From Gelidibacter sp. (GTDB lineage: Bacteria; Bacteroidota; Bacteroidia; Flavobacteriales; Flavobacteriaceae), in contig JAAFHC010000009.1 of the NCBI GenBank assembly GCA_010906935.1, positions 1 to 37,074 on the forward strand: a DNA stretch of 37,074 nucleotides, given 5' to 3'. The notes under the pieces are model-generated. The model did not search any database, had not been told where the DNA came from, and saw only the letters and a program-made list of their open reading frames with translations. Position 1 is the first letter of the stretch. Each line of letters opens with the position of its first letter. The position numbers and the translations under genes are program-made. Shown in pieces: positions 15,520 to 24,333 of the stretch.

Positions 15520-17067
15520 CTATTTAGGTACAAATATAGCACAAGGAATGATCATTTCCTGCAAAGAAATTCCGCCATGTTGATAGGTGTTTTTAAAATA
15601 ATTCACAAAATGATTGTAATTATTTGGGTAAGCAAAAAACAAGTCTTCTTTGGCAAAAATAAAGGCGCTGTTTATAGAGATTGAAGGCAATAAAATTTCC
15701 TTGGGATCTTTAACGGCATAAACATCTTTTTCTTCATAACTCAAACTTCTTCCTGTTTTATAGCGCAAATTGGAACTGATATTTTTATCGCCAATCACTT
15801 TTGAAGGAACCTTTGAATTGATGGTGCCGTGGTCTGTGGTAACAATCAATTTTAAACCTAAATTTTGGGCTTTTTGAATGATTTCCAATAAGGGCGAATT
15901 TAAAAACCAACTGTTAGTTAACGATCTGTATGCCTTGTCGTCACTAGCCAATTCTTTAATAACTTCCATTTCAGTTTTTGAATGGGAAAGCATATCAACA
16001 AAATTATAAACAATCACTGTTAAATCGTTTTCCTTTACGGTGTTGAAATTTTCAACCAATTGTTTTCCTGATTTTAGATTGGTTATTTTATAGAATCCCC
16101 ATTTAATATTTTGTCGAAGCCGTTTTAATTGTGCGGTCAAAAATTCTTCTTCATATAAATTTTTACCGCCTTCTTCCACATCATTTCTCCAGTATTCGGG
16201 ATATTGTTTTTCCATTTCTAAAGGCATTAAGCCTGAAAAAATAGCATTTCGTGCATATTGTGTTGCTGTTGGCAAAATGCTGTAAAAAGCAATTTCGTCC
16301 TGTTTTTTGTAATATTTAGTGATGGTTTGTTCTAAAATATTAAACTGGTCATAGCGTAAATTATCGATGACCACCAGTAAAGTTCCTTTTGAAGTGCTAA
16401 CTTCAGGAAGTATCACTTTTTTGAACAACGTATTTGACATAATTGGTGCATCTTCATCCTGCATCCAATCTTTATAATTTTTCTTTATAAATTTAAAAAA
16501 CAATGAATTTGCTTCTTGTTTTTGGCTTTCCAAGATCTCAATCATTCCAGTATCGCTGATATTTTCGAGTTCCAATTCCCAATAAACCAACTTTTTATAA
16601 ATGTCAATCCATTCCTCATAAGAATTTACCATCGCCAAATCCATCGCTATTTTTCTAAATTCCTGCTGATAATTTGAGGTTGTTTTTTCCGAAATTAAAC
16701 GGGAATGGTCTAAATTTTTCTTCAAACTCAGCAATATTTGATTCGGATTTACTGGTTTAATTAAATAATCCGCAATTTTATTTCCTATGGCTTCCTCCAT
16801 AATATATTCCTCTTCGCTCTTGGTAATCATCACAATTGGCAAATTTGGACGTTTACTTTTTATCTGACTTAGCGTTTCCAACCCGCTTAAACCGGGCATA
16901 TGTTCGTCTAAAAAAACAATGTCGTAATTGTTTTCTTCGCACATATCAATGGCATCCGCACCATTATTGGATGTTGAAACGGCGTATCCTTTTTTCTCTA
17001 AAAATAGAATGTGAGGTTTCAAAAGATCTATTTCATCATCAACCCATAAAATGTTTATATTACCCAT
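15520..17067 (-). CDS. porX: PorX-type response regulator with PglZ phosphatase domain
   Basis: PorX controls type IX secretion system genes in Bacteroidota, working with histidine kinase PorY and sigma factor SigP. The 515 residues start with a CheY-like receiver (1-125): acidic pocket D10-D11, phospho-acceptor D54 in VFLDEHMPG, and DYLIKP. The rest is a PglZ-type alkaline phosphatase-fold domain with VVIDNLRYDQF and VTTDHGT carrying likely metal ligands. There is no DNA-binding domain, as in known PorX. It ends 58 bases before tsaE on the same strand and diverges from the HD hydrolase. No porY or por structural gene lies in the window, as is usual because these genes are scattered. Confidence 0.92.
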   Translation of the reverse strand: MGNINILWVDDEIDLLKPHILFLEKKGYAVSTSNNGADAIDMCEENNYDIVFLDEHMPGLSGLETLSQIKSKRPNLPIVMITKSEEEYIMEEAIGNKIADYLIKPVNPNQILLSLKKNLDHSRLISEKTTSNYQQEFRKIAMDLAMVNSYEEWIDIYKKLVYWELELENISDTGMIEILESQKQEANSLFFKFIKKNYKDWMQDEDAPIMSNTLFKKVILPEVSTSKGTLLVVIDNLRYDQFNILEQTITKYYKKQDEIAFYSILPTATQYARNAIFSGLMPLEMEKQYPEYWRNDVEEGGKNLYEEEFLTAQLKRLRQNIKWGFYKITNLKSGKQLVENFNTVKENDLTVIVYNFVDMLSHSKTEMEVIKELASDDKAYRSLTNSWFLNSPLLEIIQKAQNLGLKLIVTTDHGTINSKVPSKVIGDKNISSNLRYKTGRSLSYEEKDVYAVKDPKEILLPSISINSAFIFAKEDLFFAYPNNYNHFVNYFKNTYQHGGISLQEMIIPCAIFVPK

Positions 17068-17072
17068 ATTGT

Positions 17073-17080
17073 TATCTTTG
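17073..17080 (+). promoter_or_regulatory. Candidate -7 box for the HD hydrolase gene
   Basis: TATCTTTG matches TAnnTTTG, 26 bases upstream of the TTG start at 17107. Confidence 0.45.
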
Positions 17081-17106
17081 CATTATCATTTATAAAAATT
17101 ACTATT

Positions 17107-18336
17107 TTGAACGAAAAAAAAACGAACAAACTAAAAATATTAAACGACCCAATTTACGGTTTTATTACGATTCCAAATATTTTAATTTATAATTTGATCG
17201 AACATCCATATTTTCAAAGACTGAGAAGAATATCTCAAATGGGATTGTCATATTTGGTTTATCCTGGCGCACATCATACTAGATTTCACCACGCGATAGG
17301 AAGTGTGCATTTAATGCAAAAAGCTGTCAGAATTTTAAAATTTAAAGGCGTTCAAATTTCAGAAGAAGAAGCAACGGCGGTTTACATCGCAATTTTGTTG
17401 CACGATATTGGCCACGGGCCATTTTCGCATGCTTTAGAGCGACAATTTATTAAAGGTATTTCGCACGAAAATATCTCCTTATTATTTATGGAAGCTTTAA
17501 ATGATGAGTTTAACGGACAGCTTTCATTGGCTATAGAAATATTTAAAGGAAATTATCACCGAAAATTTTTACACCAGCTAATTTCCAGTCAGCTAGATAT
17601 GGACAGATTGGATTATTTAAAACGGGACAGTTTTTATACCGGAGTTGCTGAAGGAACCATAAATTCAGAACGATTAATCACCATGCTCGACGTAAATAAT
17701 GACAATTTGGTGGTGGAAGAAAAGGGGATTTATAGCGTGGAGAGTTTTATTGTTTCCCGCAGAATTATGTATTGGCAGGTTTATTTGCATAAAACAGCGC
17801 TTGTGGCAGAAAAATTATTGGAAAAGATATTGAAACGTGCCAAAGAACTTTCTTTATTGGGCATAGAATTACCAGCAACAAAAACATTGTCCATTTTTTT
17901 AAAACAACCCATTAATAAGGATAATTTTACTGCTGAAAACCTAAAAACATTTTCAAAACTTGATGATTATGATATTTTGGCTGCCATAAAAGAATGGATT
18001 TCATTTGATGATAAGGTACTTTCAAAATTATCAAAAAGCTTAATTAACAGAGATTTACCAAAAGTAATGCTTCAAAATGAACCATTTACAGAGAACCAAC
18101 TGTCAACAATAAAACAAAAGGTTAAAGAAAAGTTTCATTATAGCGATACAGAATTGGATTATTTTGTTTTTCACGGAGAAATTTGCAATCAGGCCTATGA
18201 TTCAACAAAAAATAACATCCAAATAATTTATAAAAACGGAACCTTAAAAGATGTTACTGAGGCATCTGACCATTTAAATATTCAGGCATTGTCAAATCCG
18301 GTATATAAGTACTACATCTGCTATCCGAAGAAATAG
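17107..18336 (+). CDS. HD-domain phosphohydrolase (dNTPase-like)
   Basis: A 409-residue HD-superfamily protein. The start is probably the TTG at 17107: no ATG occurs before the conserved KILNDPIYGFITIP, and a -7 box lies just upstream. The metal-binding HD signature is LLHDIGHGPFSHALE, preceded by the upstream histidine ligand in TRFHHAIGSVHLM. LDMDRLDYLKRDSFYTG is the later conserved aspartate motif seen in dGTPase and SAMHD1-like enzymes. A nucleotide triphosphohydrolase activity is likely from the family, but the substrate is not known. It is followed after about 34 bases by lpxD, which has its own promoter, and such an HD gene often sits upstream of lpxD in flavobacteria. Confidence 0.85.
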   Translation: MNEKKTNKLKILNDPIYGFITIPNILIYNLIEHPYFQRLRRISQMGLSYLVYPGAHHTRFHHAIGSVHLMQKAVRILKFKGVQISEEEATAVYIAILLHDIGHGPFSHALERQFIKGISHENISLLFMEALNDEFNGQLSLAIEIFKGNYHRKFLHQLISSQLDMDRLDYLKRDSFYTGVAEGTINSERLITMLDVNNDNLVVEEKGIYSVESFIVSRRIMYWQVYLHKTALVAEKLLEKILKRAKELSLLGIELPATKTLSIFLKQPINKDNFTAENLKTFSKLDDYDILAAIKEWISFDDKVLSKLSKSLINRDLPKVMLQNEPFTENQLSTIKQKVKEKFHYSDTELDYFVFHGEICNQAYDSTKNNIQIIYKNGTLKDVTEASDHLNIQALSNPVYKYYICYPKK

Positions 18337-18356
18337 GTGGAGTTGAACTTTTTTTT

Positions 18357-18364
18357 TACTTTTG
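18357..18364 (+). promoter_or_regulatory. -7 box for the lpxD-lpxC/fabZ-lpxA operon
   Basis: TACTTTTG matches TAnnTTTG and ends only six bases before the ATG at 18371, so the transcript would start at or next to the start codon. The upstream alternative start at 18362 lies inside this box and was rejected. Confidence 0.6.
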
Positions 18365-18370
18365 CATAAC

Positions 18371-19408
18371 ATGAAATTTACAGCAATTCAAATAGCAGAG
18401 ATTTTAGGAGGTGAAGTTTTCGGAAATGAAAATGTCGAAGTATTTACACTTTCCAAAATTGAAGAAGGAGAAGATGGATCACTAACATTCCTGTCGAATC
18501 CAAAATATACACCATATCTTTATTCAACAAAAGCTTCCATAGTGATTGTTAATAAAGACTTTGTGCCCGAAAAAGAACTTGAAACAACGATTATTAAGGT
18601 AAGTGATGCTTATCAGGCATTTTCTACATTGTTAGAGTTTTATGCCAAAGTAAAGTCGGAGAAATCGGGAATAGAAATACCATCTTATATTAATGAATCG
18701 GCTATTATTGGCACAAATTTATATTTAGGCGCGTTTTCTTATATCAGTTCACGTGTTTCTATTGGTGATAATGTGAAGATTTATCCGAATGTTTATGTTG
18801 GAGATAATGTAAAAATTGGCGATAATACGATTATTCATGCAGGTTCAAAAATTTATTCAGAAACAATAATTGGCGCTAATTGTACATTGCATGCCGGGGT
18901 AATTTTAGGTTCAGACGGATTTGGGTTTGCACCTAGTTCAGAAGGCATTTTCAGTAAAATACCTCAAATAGGCAATGTTATTATTGAAGACAACGTTGAT
19001 ATTGGCGCAGCAACAACTATAGACAGGGCAACATTAGGTTCAACCATAATCAGGAAGGGCGTAAAATTAGATAACCAAATTCAGATAGCGCACAATGTTG
19101 AAATTGGTGAAAACACTGTTATTGCCGCCCAAACTGGAGTGGCAGGTTCAACAAAAATTGGCGAAAATTGTATGATTGGCGGACAAGTGGGTATTGTTGG
19201 GCATATTACTATTGGGAATAATGTAAAAATACAGGCGCAGGCTGGTGTAGGAAGAAATATCAAAGATGATGAAATAATCCAAGGATCGCCAGCAATGGGT
19301 TATTCCGATTTTAATAAATCGTATGTCTATTTTAAAAAATTACCCGAATTGGTTTCCACTATAAATGCATTGGAAAAGGATATTAAAGCATTAAAAGAGA
19401 AAAAATGA
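18371..19408 (+). CDS. lpxD: UDP-3-O-(3-hydroxyacyl)glucosamine N-acyltransferase LpxD
   Basis: LpxD adds the second 3-hydroxyacyl chain to UDP-acyl-glucosamine, the third step of lipid A synthesis, using acyl-ACP. From ATG 18371 the protein has 345 residues, the usual size. The N-terminal uridine-binding domain (1-100) begins MKFTAIQIAEILGGEVFG. A left-handed beta helix of hexapeptide repeats ([IV]-G-x-x-x-x) follows from about residue 105. LDNQIQIAHNVEIGENTVIA contains the catalytic histidine. A C-terminal helix ends the protein. The stop overlaps the next start by four bases, and lpxC/fabZ and lpxA follow at once, so this is the first gene of the lipid A operon. Confidence 0.94.
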   Translation: MKFTAIQIAEILGGEVFGNENVEVFTLSKIEEGEDGSLTFLSNPKYTPYLYSTKASIVIVNKDFVPEKELETTIIKVSDAYQAFSTLLEFYAKVKSEKSGIEIPSYINESAIIGTNLYLGAFSYISSRVSIGDNVKIYPNVYVGDNVKIGDNTIIHAGSKIYSETIIGANCTLHAGVILGSDGFGFAPSSEGIFSKIPQIGNVIIEDNVDIGAATTIDRATLGSTIIRKGVKLDNQIQIAHNVEIGENTVIAAQTGVAGSTKIGENCMIGGQVGIVGHITIGNNVKIQAQAGVGRNIKDDEIIQGSPAMGYSDFNKSYVYFKKLPELVSTINALEKDIKALKEKK

Positions 19409-20802
19409 GGAATAAACAAAAAACTATCAAAAATGAAGTAACACTTTCGGGTGTTGGTTTACATACAGGCAATAAAGTGACCTTAACTTTTAAGCCTGCG
19501 CCCATAAATCATGGGTATGTTTTTGTGAGAAAAGATTTAGAAGGTGAGCCAGTTATTGAGGCAAGTGCAGAATATGTGATAAATACGCAAAGAGGCACAA
19601 ATCTTGAAAAACATGGGGTGTTTGTAAATACTTCTGAACATGTTTTAGCGGCAGTTGTGGCTTTAGATATTGACAATATTATTATTGAAATTAATGCTCC
19701 CGAACCTCCAATTATGGATGGATCGTCTAAACATTTTGTTGAAGCACTTGAAAAAGCGGAAATTAAGGAACAAGATGCGGAGCGGGATGAATTTATTGTT
19801 AAAGAAATCATTTCATATAAAGATGAAGAAACGGGTAGTGAAATTATTTTAATGCCTTGCGACAATTATCAAATAACGGCTATGGTAGATTTTGGCACTA
19901 AAGTTTTAGGAACCCAAAACGCCACAATGAATTCCCTTTCTGAATTTAAAACTGAAATAGCGAATGCAAGAACTTTCAGTTTTCTACATGAATTGGAAAC
20001 TTTATTAGACAATAACTTAATTAAAGGAGGTGATTTAAACAATGCCATTGTTTACGTTGATAAAGAAATATCTAATGAAACAATGGATAAACTTAAAAAA
20101 GCTTTCAATAAAGAAAAATTATCTGTTAAACCAAACGGGATACTTGACAACCTAACATTGCGTTGGGCAAATGAAGCTGCCCGACATAAATTGTTGGATG
20201 TAATTGGTGATTTAGCGTTGGTTGGCTGCAGAATTAGAGGAAAAGTAATTGCGAATAAACCGGGGCATTTGGTAAATACCGTTTTTGCAAAAAAACTTCA
20301 AAAAATTATTAAACAAGAAAAACGGAATTGTGTTCCGAAATTTGATTTAAATCTGCCGCCTTTAATGGATATTCATAAAATCATGAGTATTCTTCCTCAC
20401 AGACCACCTTTTTTATTGATAGACCGAATTTTAGAGTTATCTGATAGGCATGTAGTAGGTATGAAGAATGTCACCATGAACGAATCTTTTTTTATTGGAC
20501 ATTTTCCCGGGGCACCAGTAATGCCTGGCGTTTTGCAAGTTGAAGCGATGGCTCAATGTGGTGGCGTATTGGTATTAAGTACCGTTCCGGATCCAGAAAA
20601 CTACTTAACTTATTTTATGAAAATGGACAATGTTAAGTTTAAACAAAAAGTGCTGCCTGGAGACACTTTAATTTTTAGTGCTGAATTAATTTCACCTATA
20701 AGAAGAGGAATCTGTCATATGCAATCGTATGGTTATGCAAACGGTAAACTTGTGGTAGAGGCAGTATTAATGGCACAAATTGCCAGAAAACCAATAGAAT
20801 AA
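19405..20802 (+). CDS. lpxC/fabZ: Fused UDP-3-O-acyl-GlcNAc deacetylase LpxC and 3-hydroxyacyl-ACP dehydratase FabZ
   Basis: One 465-residue protein joins the committed lipid A deacetylase with the FabZ dehydratase of fatty acid synthesis; both enzymes draw on the same 3-hydroxyacyl-ACP pool. LpxC (about 1-305) has SGVGLHTG, zinc ligands His79 (TSEHVLAAV), His261 and Asp265 (RHKLLDVIGD), and His288 (PGHLVNTVF). FabZ (about 315-465) has MSILPHRPPFLLIDR and the catalytic His366 and Glu380 in GHFPGAPVMPGVLQVEAMAQ. The fusion is standard in Bacteroidetes. It overlaps lpxD by four bases and lpxA by one base. Confidence 0.96.
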   Translation: MRNKQKTIKNEVTLSGVGLHTGNKVTLTFKPAPINHGYVFVRKDLEGEPVIEASAEYVINTQRGTNLEKHGVFVNTSEHVLAAVVALDIDNIIIEINAPEPPIMDGSSKHFVEALEKAEIKEQDAERDEFIVKEIISYKDEETGSEIILMPCDNYQITAMVDFGTKVLGTQNATMNSLSEFKTEIANARTFSFLHELETLLDNNLIKGGDLNNAIVYVDKEISNETMDKLKKAFNKEKLSVKPNGILDNLTLRWANEAARHKLLDVIGDLALVGCRIRGKVIANKPGHLVNTVFAKKLQKIIKQEKRNCVPKFDLNLPPLMDIHKIMSILPHRPPFLLIDRILELSDRHVVGMKNVTMNESFFIGHFPGAPVMPGVLQVEAMAQCGGVLVLSTVPDPENYLTYFMKMDNVKFKQKVLPGDTLIFSAELISPIRRGICHMQSYGYANGKLVVEAVLMAQIARKPIE

Positions 20803-21584
20803 TGAATCAACCTTTAGCATATATACACCCACAGGCAAAAATCGCAACCAATGTAGTTGTTGAGCCTTTTACTACTATTCACAACAATGTAATTATTGGT
20901 TCCGGAACTTGGATTGGTTCAAATGTAACCATAATGGAAGGTGCTCGAATAGGCAAAAATTGCAGAATTTTTCCTGGAGCCGTTATTTCAGCCATTCCTC
21001 AAGATTTAAAATTTGAAGGAGAAGATTCATTGGCCATTATTGGTGACAACACTACAATTAGAGAATGTGTAACCGTAAATAGAGGCACAAAAGCACTCGG
21101 ACATACGAAAATTGGAGACAATTGTTTGATTATGGCGACTACGCATGTGGCGCATGATTGCATTATTGGAAACAATTGTATTTTGGCAAATGGTTCTATT
21201 ATTGCCGGGCACGTAACTATTGGCGATTATGCTATTTTAAGCGGATTGGTGGCTGTTCATCAGTTTATACATATTGGAGAACATTCCATGGTTTCGGGTG
21301 GTTCTTTGGTGCGAAAAGATGTTCCTCCTTTTTCTAAAGCCGGTAAAGAACCATTGTCTTATATTGGTATTAATTCGATTGGATTAAGAAGAAGAGGATT
21401 TGCAACAGATAAAATCAGGGAAATCCAGGATATTTATAGAATCTTATATCAAAAAAATTACAATACTACCCAGGCTTTAGAAAAAATTGAAGCTGAAATG
21501 GAAGCAACCAAAGAAAGAGACCAAATTATACTTTTCATTAAAAATTCTCAAAGAGGAATTATGAAAGGTTATACTGGCAGTTAA
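20802..21584 (+). CDS. lpxA: UDP-N-acetylglucosamine acyltransferase LpxA
   Basis: LpxA transfers a 3-hydroxyacyl chain from ACP to O3 of UDP-GlcNAc, the first lipid A step. The 260 residues consist of left-handed beta-helix hexapeptide repeats through residue 190, followed by a helical C-terminal domain with SYIGINSIGLRRRGF. The catalytic histidine is in ATTHVAHDCIIGNNC, and IAGHVTIGDYAILSG is a family hallmark. It begins on the last base of the lpxC/fabZ stop (TAATG), so all three lipid A genes form one tightly coupled operon. Confidence 0.96.
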   Translation: MNQPLAYIHPQAKIATNVVVEPFTTIHNNVIIGSGTWIGSNVTIMEGARIGKNCRIFPGAVISAIPQDLKFEGEDSLAIIGDNTTIRECVTVNRGTKALGHTKIGDNCLIMATTHVAHDCIIGNNCILANGSIIAGHVTIGDYAILSGLVAVHQFIHIGEHSMVSGGSLVRKDVPPFSKAGKEPLSYIGINSIGLRRRGFATDKIREIQDIYRILYQKNYNTTQALEKIEAEMEATKERDQIILFIKNSQRGIMKGYTGS

Positions 21585-21608
21585 TAATTAACAATTCAAC
21601 GATTTTTA

Positions 21609-21639
21609 CCTTGAGCGGAGTCGAAAGGAAACAAATAAA
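21609..21639 (-). repeat. Dispersed intergenic repeat, reversed copy
   Basis: Read on the minus strand this contains TTGTTTCCTTTCGACTCCG and a CTCAAGG end, matching the copies at 5044-5080 and 24899-24936. It lies between lpxA and efp and is followed by A/T-rich AAATAAAC-type units. Confidence 0.55.
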
Positions 21640-21670
21640 CAGTTAAACGAATAAACAAATAAATATATAA

Positions 21671-22237
21671 ATGGCCACAACATCAGATATTAGAAACGGA
21701 TTGTGTATTAGATACAATAATGATATTTTTAAAGTAATTGAATTTTTACACGTAAAACCGGGAAAAGGTCCGGCTTTTGTGCGTACAAAATTAAAAAGTT
21801 TATCATCTGGGAAGGTATTGGATAATACATTTCCGGCTGGAAGAAAAATTGAGGACATCAGAGTTGAAACCCAAAAATTTCAATTTTTGTATCCAGAAGG
21901 TGATTCATTTCATTTTATGAATACAGAAGATTATAACCAAATTACCTTGCAAAAAGATATATTGGATGCTCCTGAATTGTTAAAAGAAGGTGAAATTGTA
22001 ACCATTATTATCAATACTGAAGATAATTTACCATTGTCTGTTGACATGCCAATGAGTGTAATTTTAGAAGTTACCCACACAGAACAAGGCGTAAAAGGCA
22101 ACACAGCAACAAATGCAACAAAGCCTGCAACTGTTGAAACTGGCGCAACTATCAACGTTCCTTTGTTCATAAATGAAGGCGATAAAATTAAAGTTGATAC
22201 CGCAAAAGGAGCTTATTTAGAACGCGTTAAAGAATAA
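21671..22237 (+). CDS. efp: Translation elongation factor P
   Basis: EF-P rescues ribosomes stalled on proline runs. The 188 residues have the three-barrel layout: N-terminal KOW-like domain with VKPGKGPAFVRTKL, where Lys32 is at the loop tip that is modified in many bacteria; a middle OB domain; and the C-terminal OB domain ending INVPLFINEGDKIKVDT. No genes for known lysine-modifying enzymes are adjacent. It lies 86 bases after lpxA and is followed by a tiny ORF and the second LpxD-like gene, so the lipid A cluster is split by efp. Confidence 0.96.
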   Translation: MATTSDIRNGLCIRYNNDIFKVIEFLHVKPGKGPAFVRTKLKSLSSGKVLDNTFPAGRKIEDIRVETQKFQFLYPEGDSFHFMNTEDYNQITLQKDILDAPELLKEGEIVTIIINTEDNLPLSVDMPMSVILEVTHTEQGVKGNTATNATKPATVETGATINVPLFINEGDKIKVDTAKGAYLERVKE

Positions 22238-22241
22238 ACAG

Positions 22242-22325
22242 ATGAAACGAGCATTACAAATTTTGATACAAAAAGGAGTGATTATTGGCGAACAGCATCT
22301 GTTACCGCTTAAAAATAAAATTTAA
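22242..22325 (+). CDS. Possible 27-codon ORF between efp and the second lpxD-like gene
   Basis: ATG at 22242 to TAA at 22325 reads MKRALQILIQKGVIIGEQHL and seven more residues. It starts four bases after the efp stop and ends four bases before the next ATG. Both its start and the next start are preceded by the same AAACAG and followed by AAA. The tight fit and partly helical sequence suggest translation, perhaps as a coupling leader, but it is short enough to be chance. I do not recognise it. Confidence 0.3.
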   Translation: MKRALQILIQKGVIIGEQHLLPLKNKI

Positions 22326-22329
22326 ACAG

Positions 22330-23253
22330 ATGAAATTACCCCGTAAATATAAGTTGAAAGAAATTGCTGATATTATTGAGGCAAATTTTGTGGGACCTTC
22401 CGATTTTCCAATTTCTGGTTTTAATGAAATCCACGTGGTTGAAGAAGGTGATATTGTTTTTGTTGACCATCCTAAATATTACGACAAGGCGCTTCATTCA
22501 AAAGCTTCCGTTATTTTAATCAATAAAGAAGTGGAATGTCCACAAGGAAAAGCATTGCTGATTTCAGAAGACCCATTCACCGATTTTAACAAACTAACCA
22601 AATATTTTAATCCGTTTAAGGCTGTAAATTCATCAATTTCCGATTCGGCTATCATTGGTGAAAACACGATTATTCAACCAAATGTTTTTATAGGAAATAA
22701 TGTTAAAATCGGAGAGAATTGCCTTATTCATCCAAATGTTACCATTTACGATAATTGTGTTTTGGGAAATAATGTCACCATTCACGCCGGAACGGTTTTA
22801 GGTGCCGACGCTTTTTATTATAAAAAAAGACCAAGTGGATATGATAAATTGGTTTCGGGCGGTAGCGTAATTATAGAAGACAATGTTGATATAGGCGCAC
22901 TTTGTACCATCGACAGAGGTGTTTCTGCCAATACAACCATCAAAAAAGGCACAAAAATAGACAATCAAGTTCAGGTAGGTCACGATACCGTTATAGGCGA
23001 AAATTGCTTAATTGCTGCACAAACAGGAATTGCTGGATGCGTTATCATTGAAAATAATGTTACTTTATGGGGACAAGTTGGCACAACTAGTGGCATTACT
23101 ATTGGTGAAGGCGCTGTTGTACTTGGGCAAACAGGCGTAACAAAATCAATAAAAGGAGGCGTTTCTTATTTTGGAACCCCTGTAGAGGAATCAAGAATGA
23201 AATTGAAAGAAATGGCTGAAATTAAACAATTGCTGAAAAATCAAAAAAAATAA
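22330..23253 (+). CDS. Second LpxD-like acyltransferase
   Basis: A 307-residue paralogue of LpxD with the same plan: an N-terminal uridine-binding-like domain starting MKLPRKYKLKEIADIIEANF and hexapeptide repeats from about residue 110. The catalytic-type histidine lies in KIDNQVQVGHDTVIGENCLIA, aligned with IAHN in LpxD. It differs from the first LpxD by a loop with GADAFYYKKRPSGYDKL, a shorter C-terminus, and GH-D in place of AH-N. It may add a different acyl chain to lipid A or act on another nucleotide sugar; no substrate can be read from sequence. I place the start at ATG 22330 because the 15 residues upstream belong to the overlapping short ORF region. Confidence 0.85.
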   Translation: MKLPRKYKLKEIADIIEANFVGPSDFPISGFNEIHVVEEGDIVFVDHPKYYDKALHSKASVILINKEVECPQGKALLISEDPFTDFNKLTKYFNPFKAVNSSISDSAIIGENTIIQPNVFIGNNVKIGENCLIHPNVTIYDNCVLGNNVTIHAGTVLGADAFYYKKRPSGYDKLVSGGSVIIEDNVDIGALCTIDRGVSANTTIKKGTKIDNQVQVGHDTVIGENCLIAAQTGIAGCVIIENNVTLWGQVGTTSGITIGEGAVVLGQTGVTKSIKGGVSYFGTPVEESRMKLKEMAEIKQLLKNQKK

Positions 23254-23284
23254 TAAATTCAACCATCTTAAACGTAGAAAAAAT

Positions 23285-23292
23285 TACTTTTG
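23285..23292 (+). promoter_or_regulatory. -7 box for sucD
   Basis: TACTTTTG matches TAnnTTTG and lies 36 bases before the ATG at 23329. Confidence 0.5.
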
Positions 23293-23328
23293 TAACACGA
23301 TAAATATTTTAATTCAAAATAAACTTAA

Positions 23329-24213
23329 ATGAGCGTTTTAGTCAATAAAGATTCAAAAATAATTGTACAGGGATTTACAGGAAGTGAAGGTACTTTTCAC
23401 GCAACCCAAATGATAGAATATGGAACAAATGTTGTGGGTGGCGTAACTCCCGGTAAAGGAGGAACATTACATTTAGATAAACCTGTTTTTAATACCGTAC
23501 AAGATGCCGTTGATCAGGTAAAAGCAGATACTTCAATCATTTTTGTGCCACCGGCATTTGCCGCTGACGCCATTATGGAAGCTGCTGCCGCAGGAATTAA
23601 AGTAATTATTTGTATTACGGAAGGAATTCCTGTTGCTGATATGGTAAAAGTGAAAGCTTATATTGACAATAAAGATTGCCGATTGGTTGGTCCTAATTGT
23701 CCGGGCGTAATTACCCCAGGTGAAGCAAAAGTTGGTATTATGCCAGGTTTTATTTTCAAAAAAGGCAATGTGGGCATTGTTTCTAAATCGGGAACATTGA
23801 CTTATGAAGCTGCCGATCAAGTGGTGAAAAAAGGCTATGGAATTACCACAGCCATTGGTATTGGAGGAGATCCAATTATTGGAACAACCACAAAAGAAGC
23901 GGTTGAATTGTTAATGAATGATCCTGAAACCGAAATTATAGTAATGATTGGTGAAATAGGTGGTCAATTAGAGGCTGAAGCTGCACGTTGGGTAAAAGCA
24001 ACTGGAAATAAAAAACCGGTGGTTGGCTTTATTGCAGGTCAAACTGCGCCAAAAGGAAGGACAATGGGCCATGCAGGTGCTATTGTTGGAGGAAAAGATG
24101 ATACTGCACAAGCTAAAATGGAAATTTTAAGAGAAAACGGAATTCATGTTGTGGAATCTCCTGCTAAAATTGGCGAAAAAGTTGCTGAAATATTGGGAAA
24201 ACTAAAAAAGTAA
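23329..24213 (+). CDS. sucD: Succinate-CoA ligase, alpha subunit
   Basis: The alpha subunit binds CoA and carries the phosphohistidine of succinyl-CoA synthetase in the TCA cycle. The 294 residues have the CoA-binding Rossmann domain ([31 protein letters not shown]), [20 protein letters not shown], and the active-site loop [17 protein letters not shown] with the histidine that is phosphorylated. The beta-subunit gene sucC is not in the window, as is common in flavobacteria. A strong terminator follows 36 bases after the stop, and a -7 box lies upstream, so it is transcribed alone. Confidence 0.97.
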   Translation: MSVLVNKDSKIIVQGFTGSEGTFHATQMIEYGTNVVGGVTPGKGGTLHLDKPVFNTVQDAVDQVKADTSIIFVPPAFAADAIMEAAAAGIKVIICITEGIPVADMVKVKAYIDNKDCRLVGPNCPGVITPGEAKVGIMPGFIFKKGNVGIVSKSGTLTYEAADQVVKKGYGITTAIGIGGDPIIGTTTKEAVELLMNDPETEIIVMIGEIGGQLEAEAARWVKATGNKKPVVGFIAGQTAPKGRTMGHAGAIVGGKDDTAQAKMEILRENGIHVVESPAKIGEKVAEILGKLKK

Positions 24214-24248
24214 CCGATTAATAATAGGTTAGTTACAATTTTAAATAT

Positions 24249-24278
24249 AAAAAACCTTTGAATTTCAAAGGTTTTTTT
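24249..24278 (+). terminator. Rho-independent terminator of sucD
   Basis: An A-tract, then the near-palindrome CCTTTGAATTTCAAAGG (24255-24271), then seven Ts. The stem is at least six GC/AT pairs and is extended by the A:T flanks. Confidence 0.85.
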
Positions 24279-24333
24279 ATGTTAGGGCGTAAGGTAATTG
24301 TAAGTATTCCAACTAACCATAAAATAAGAATTT

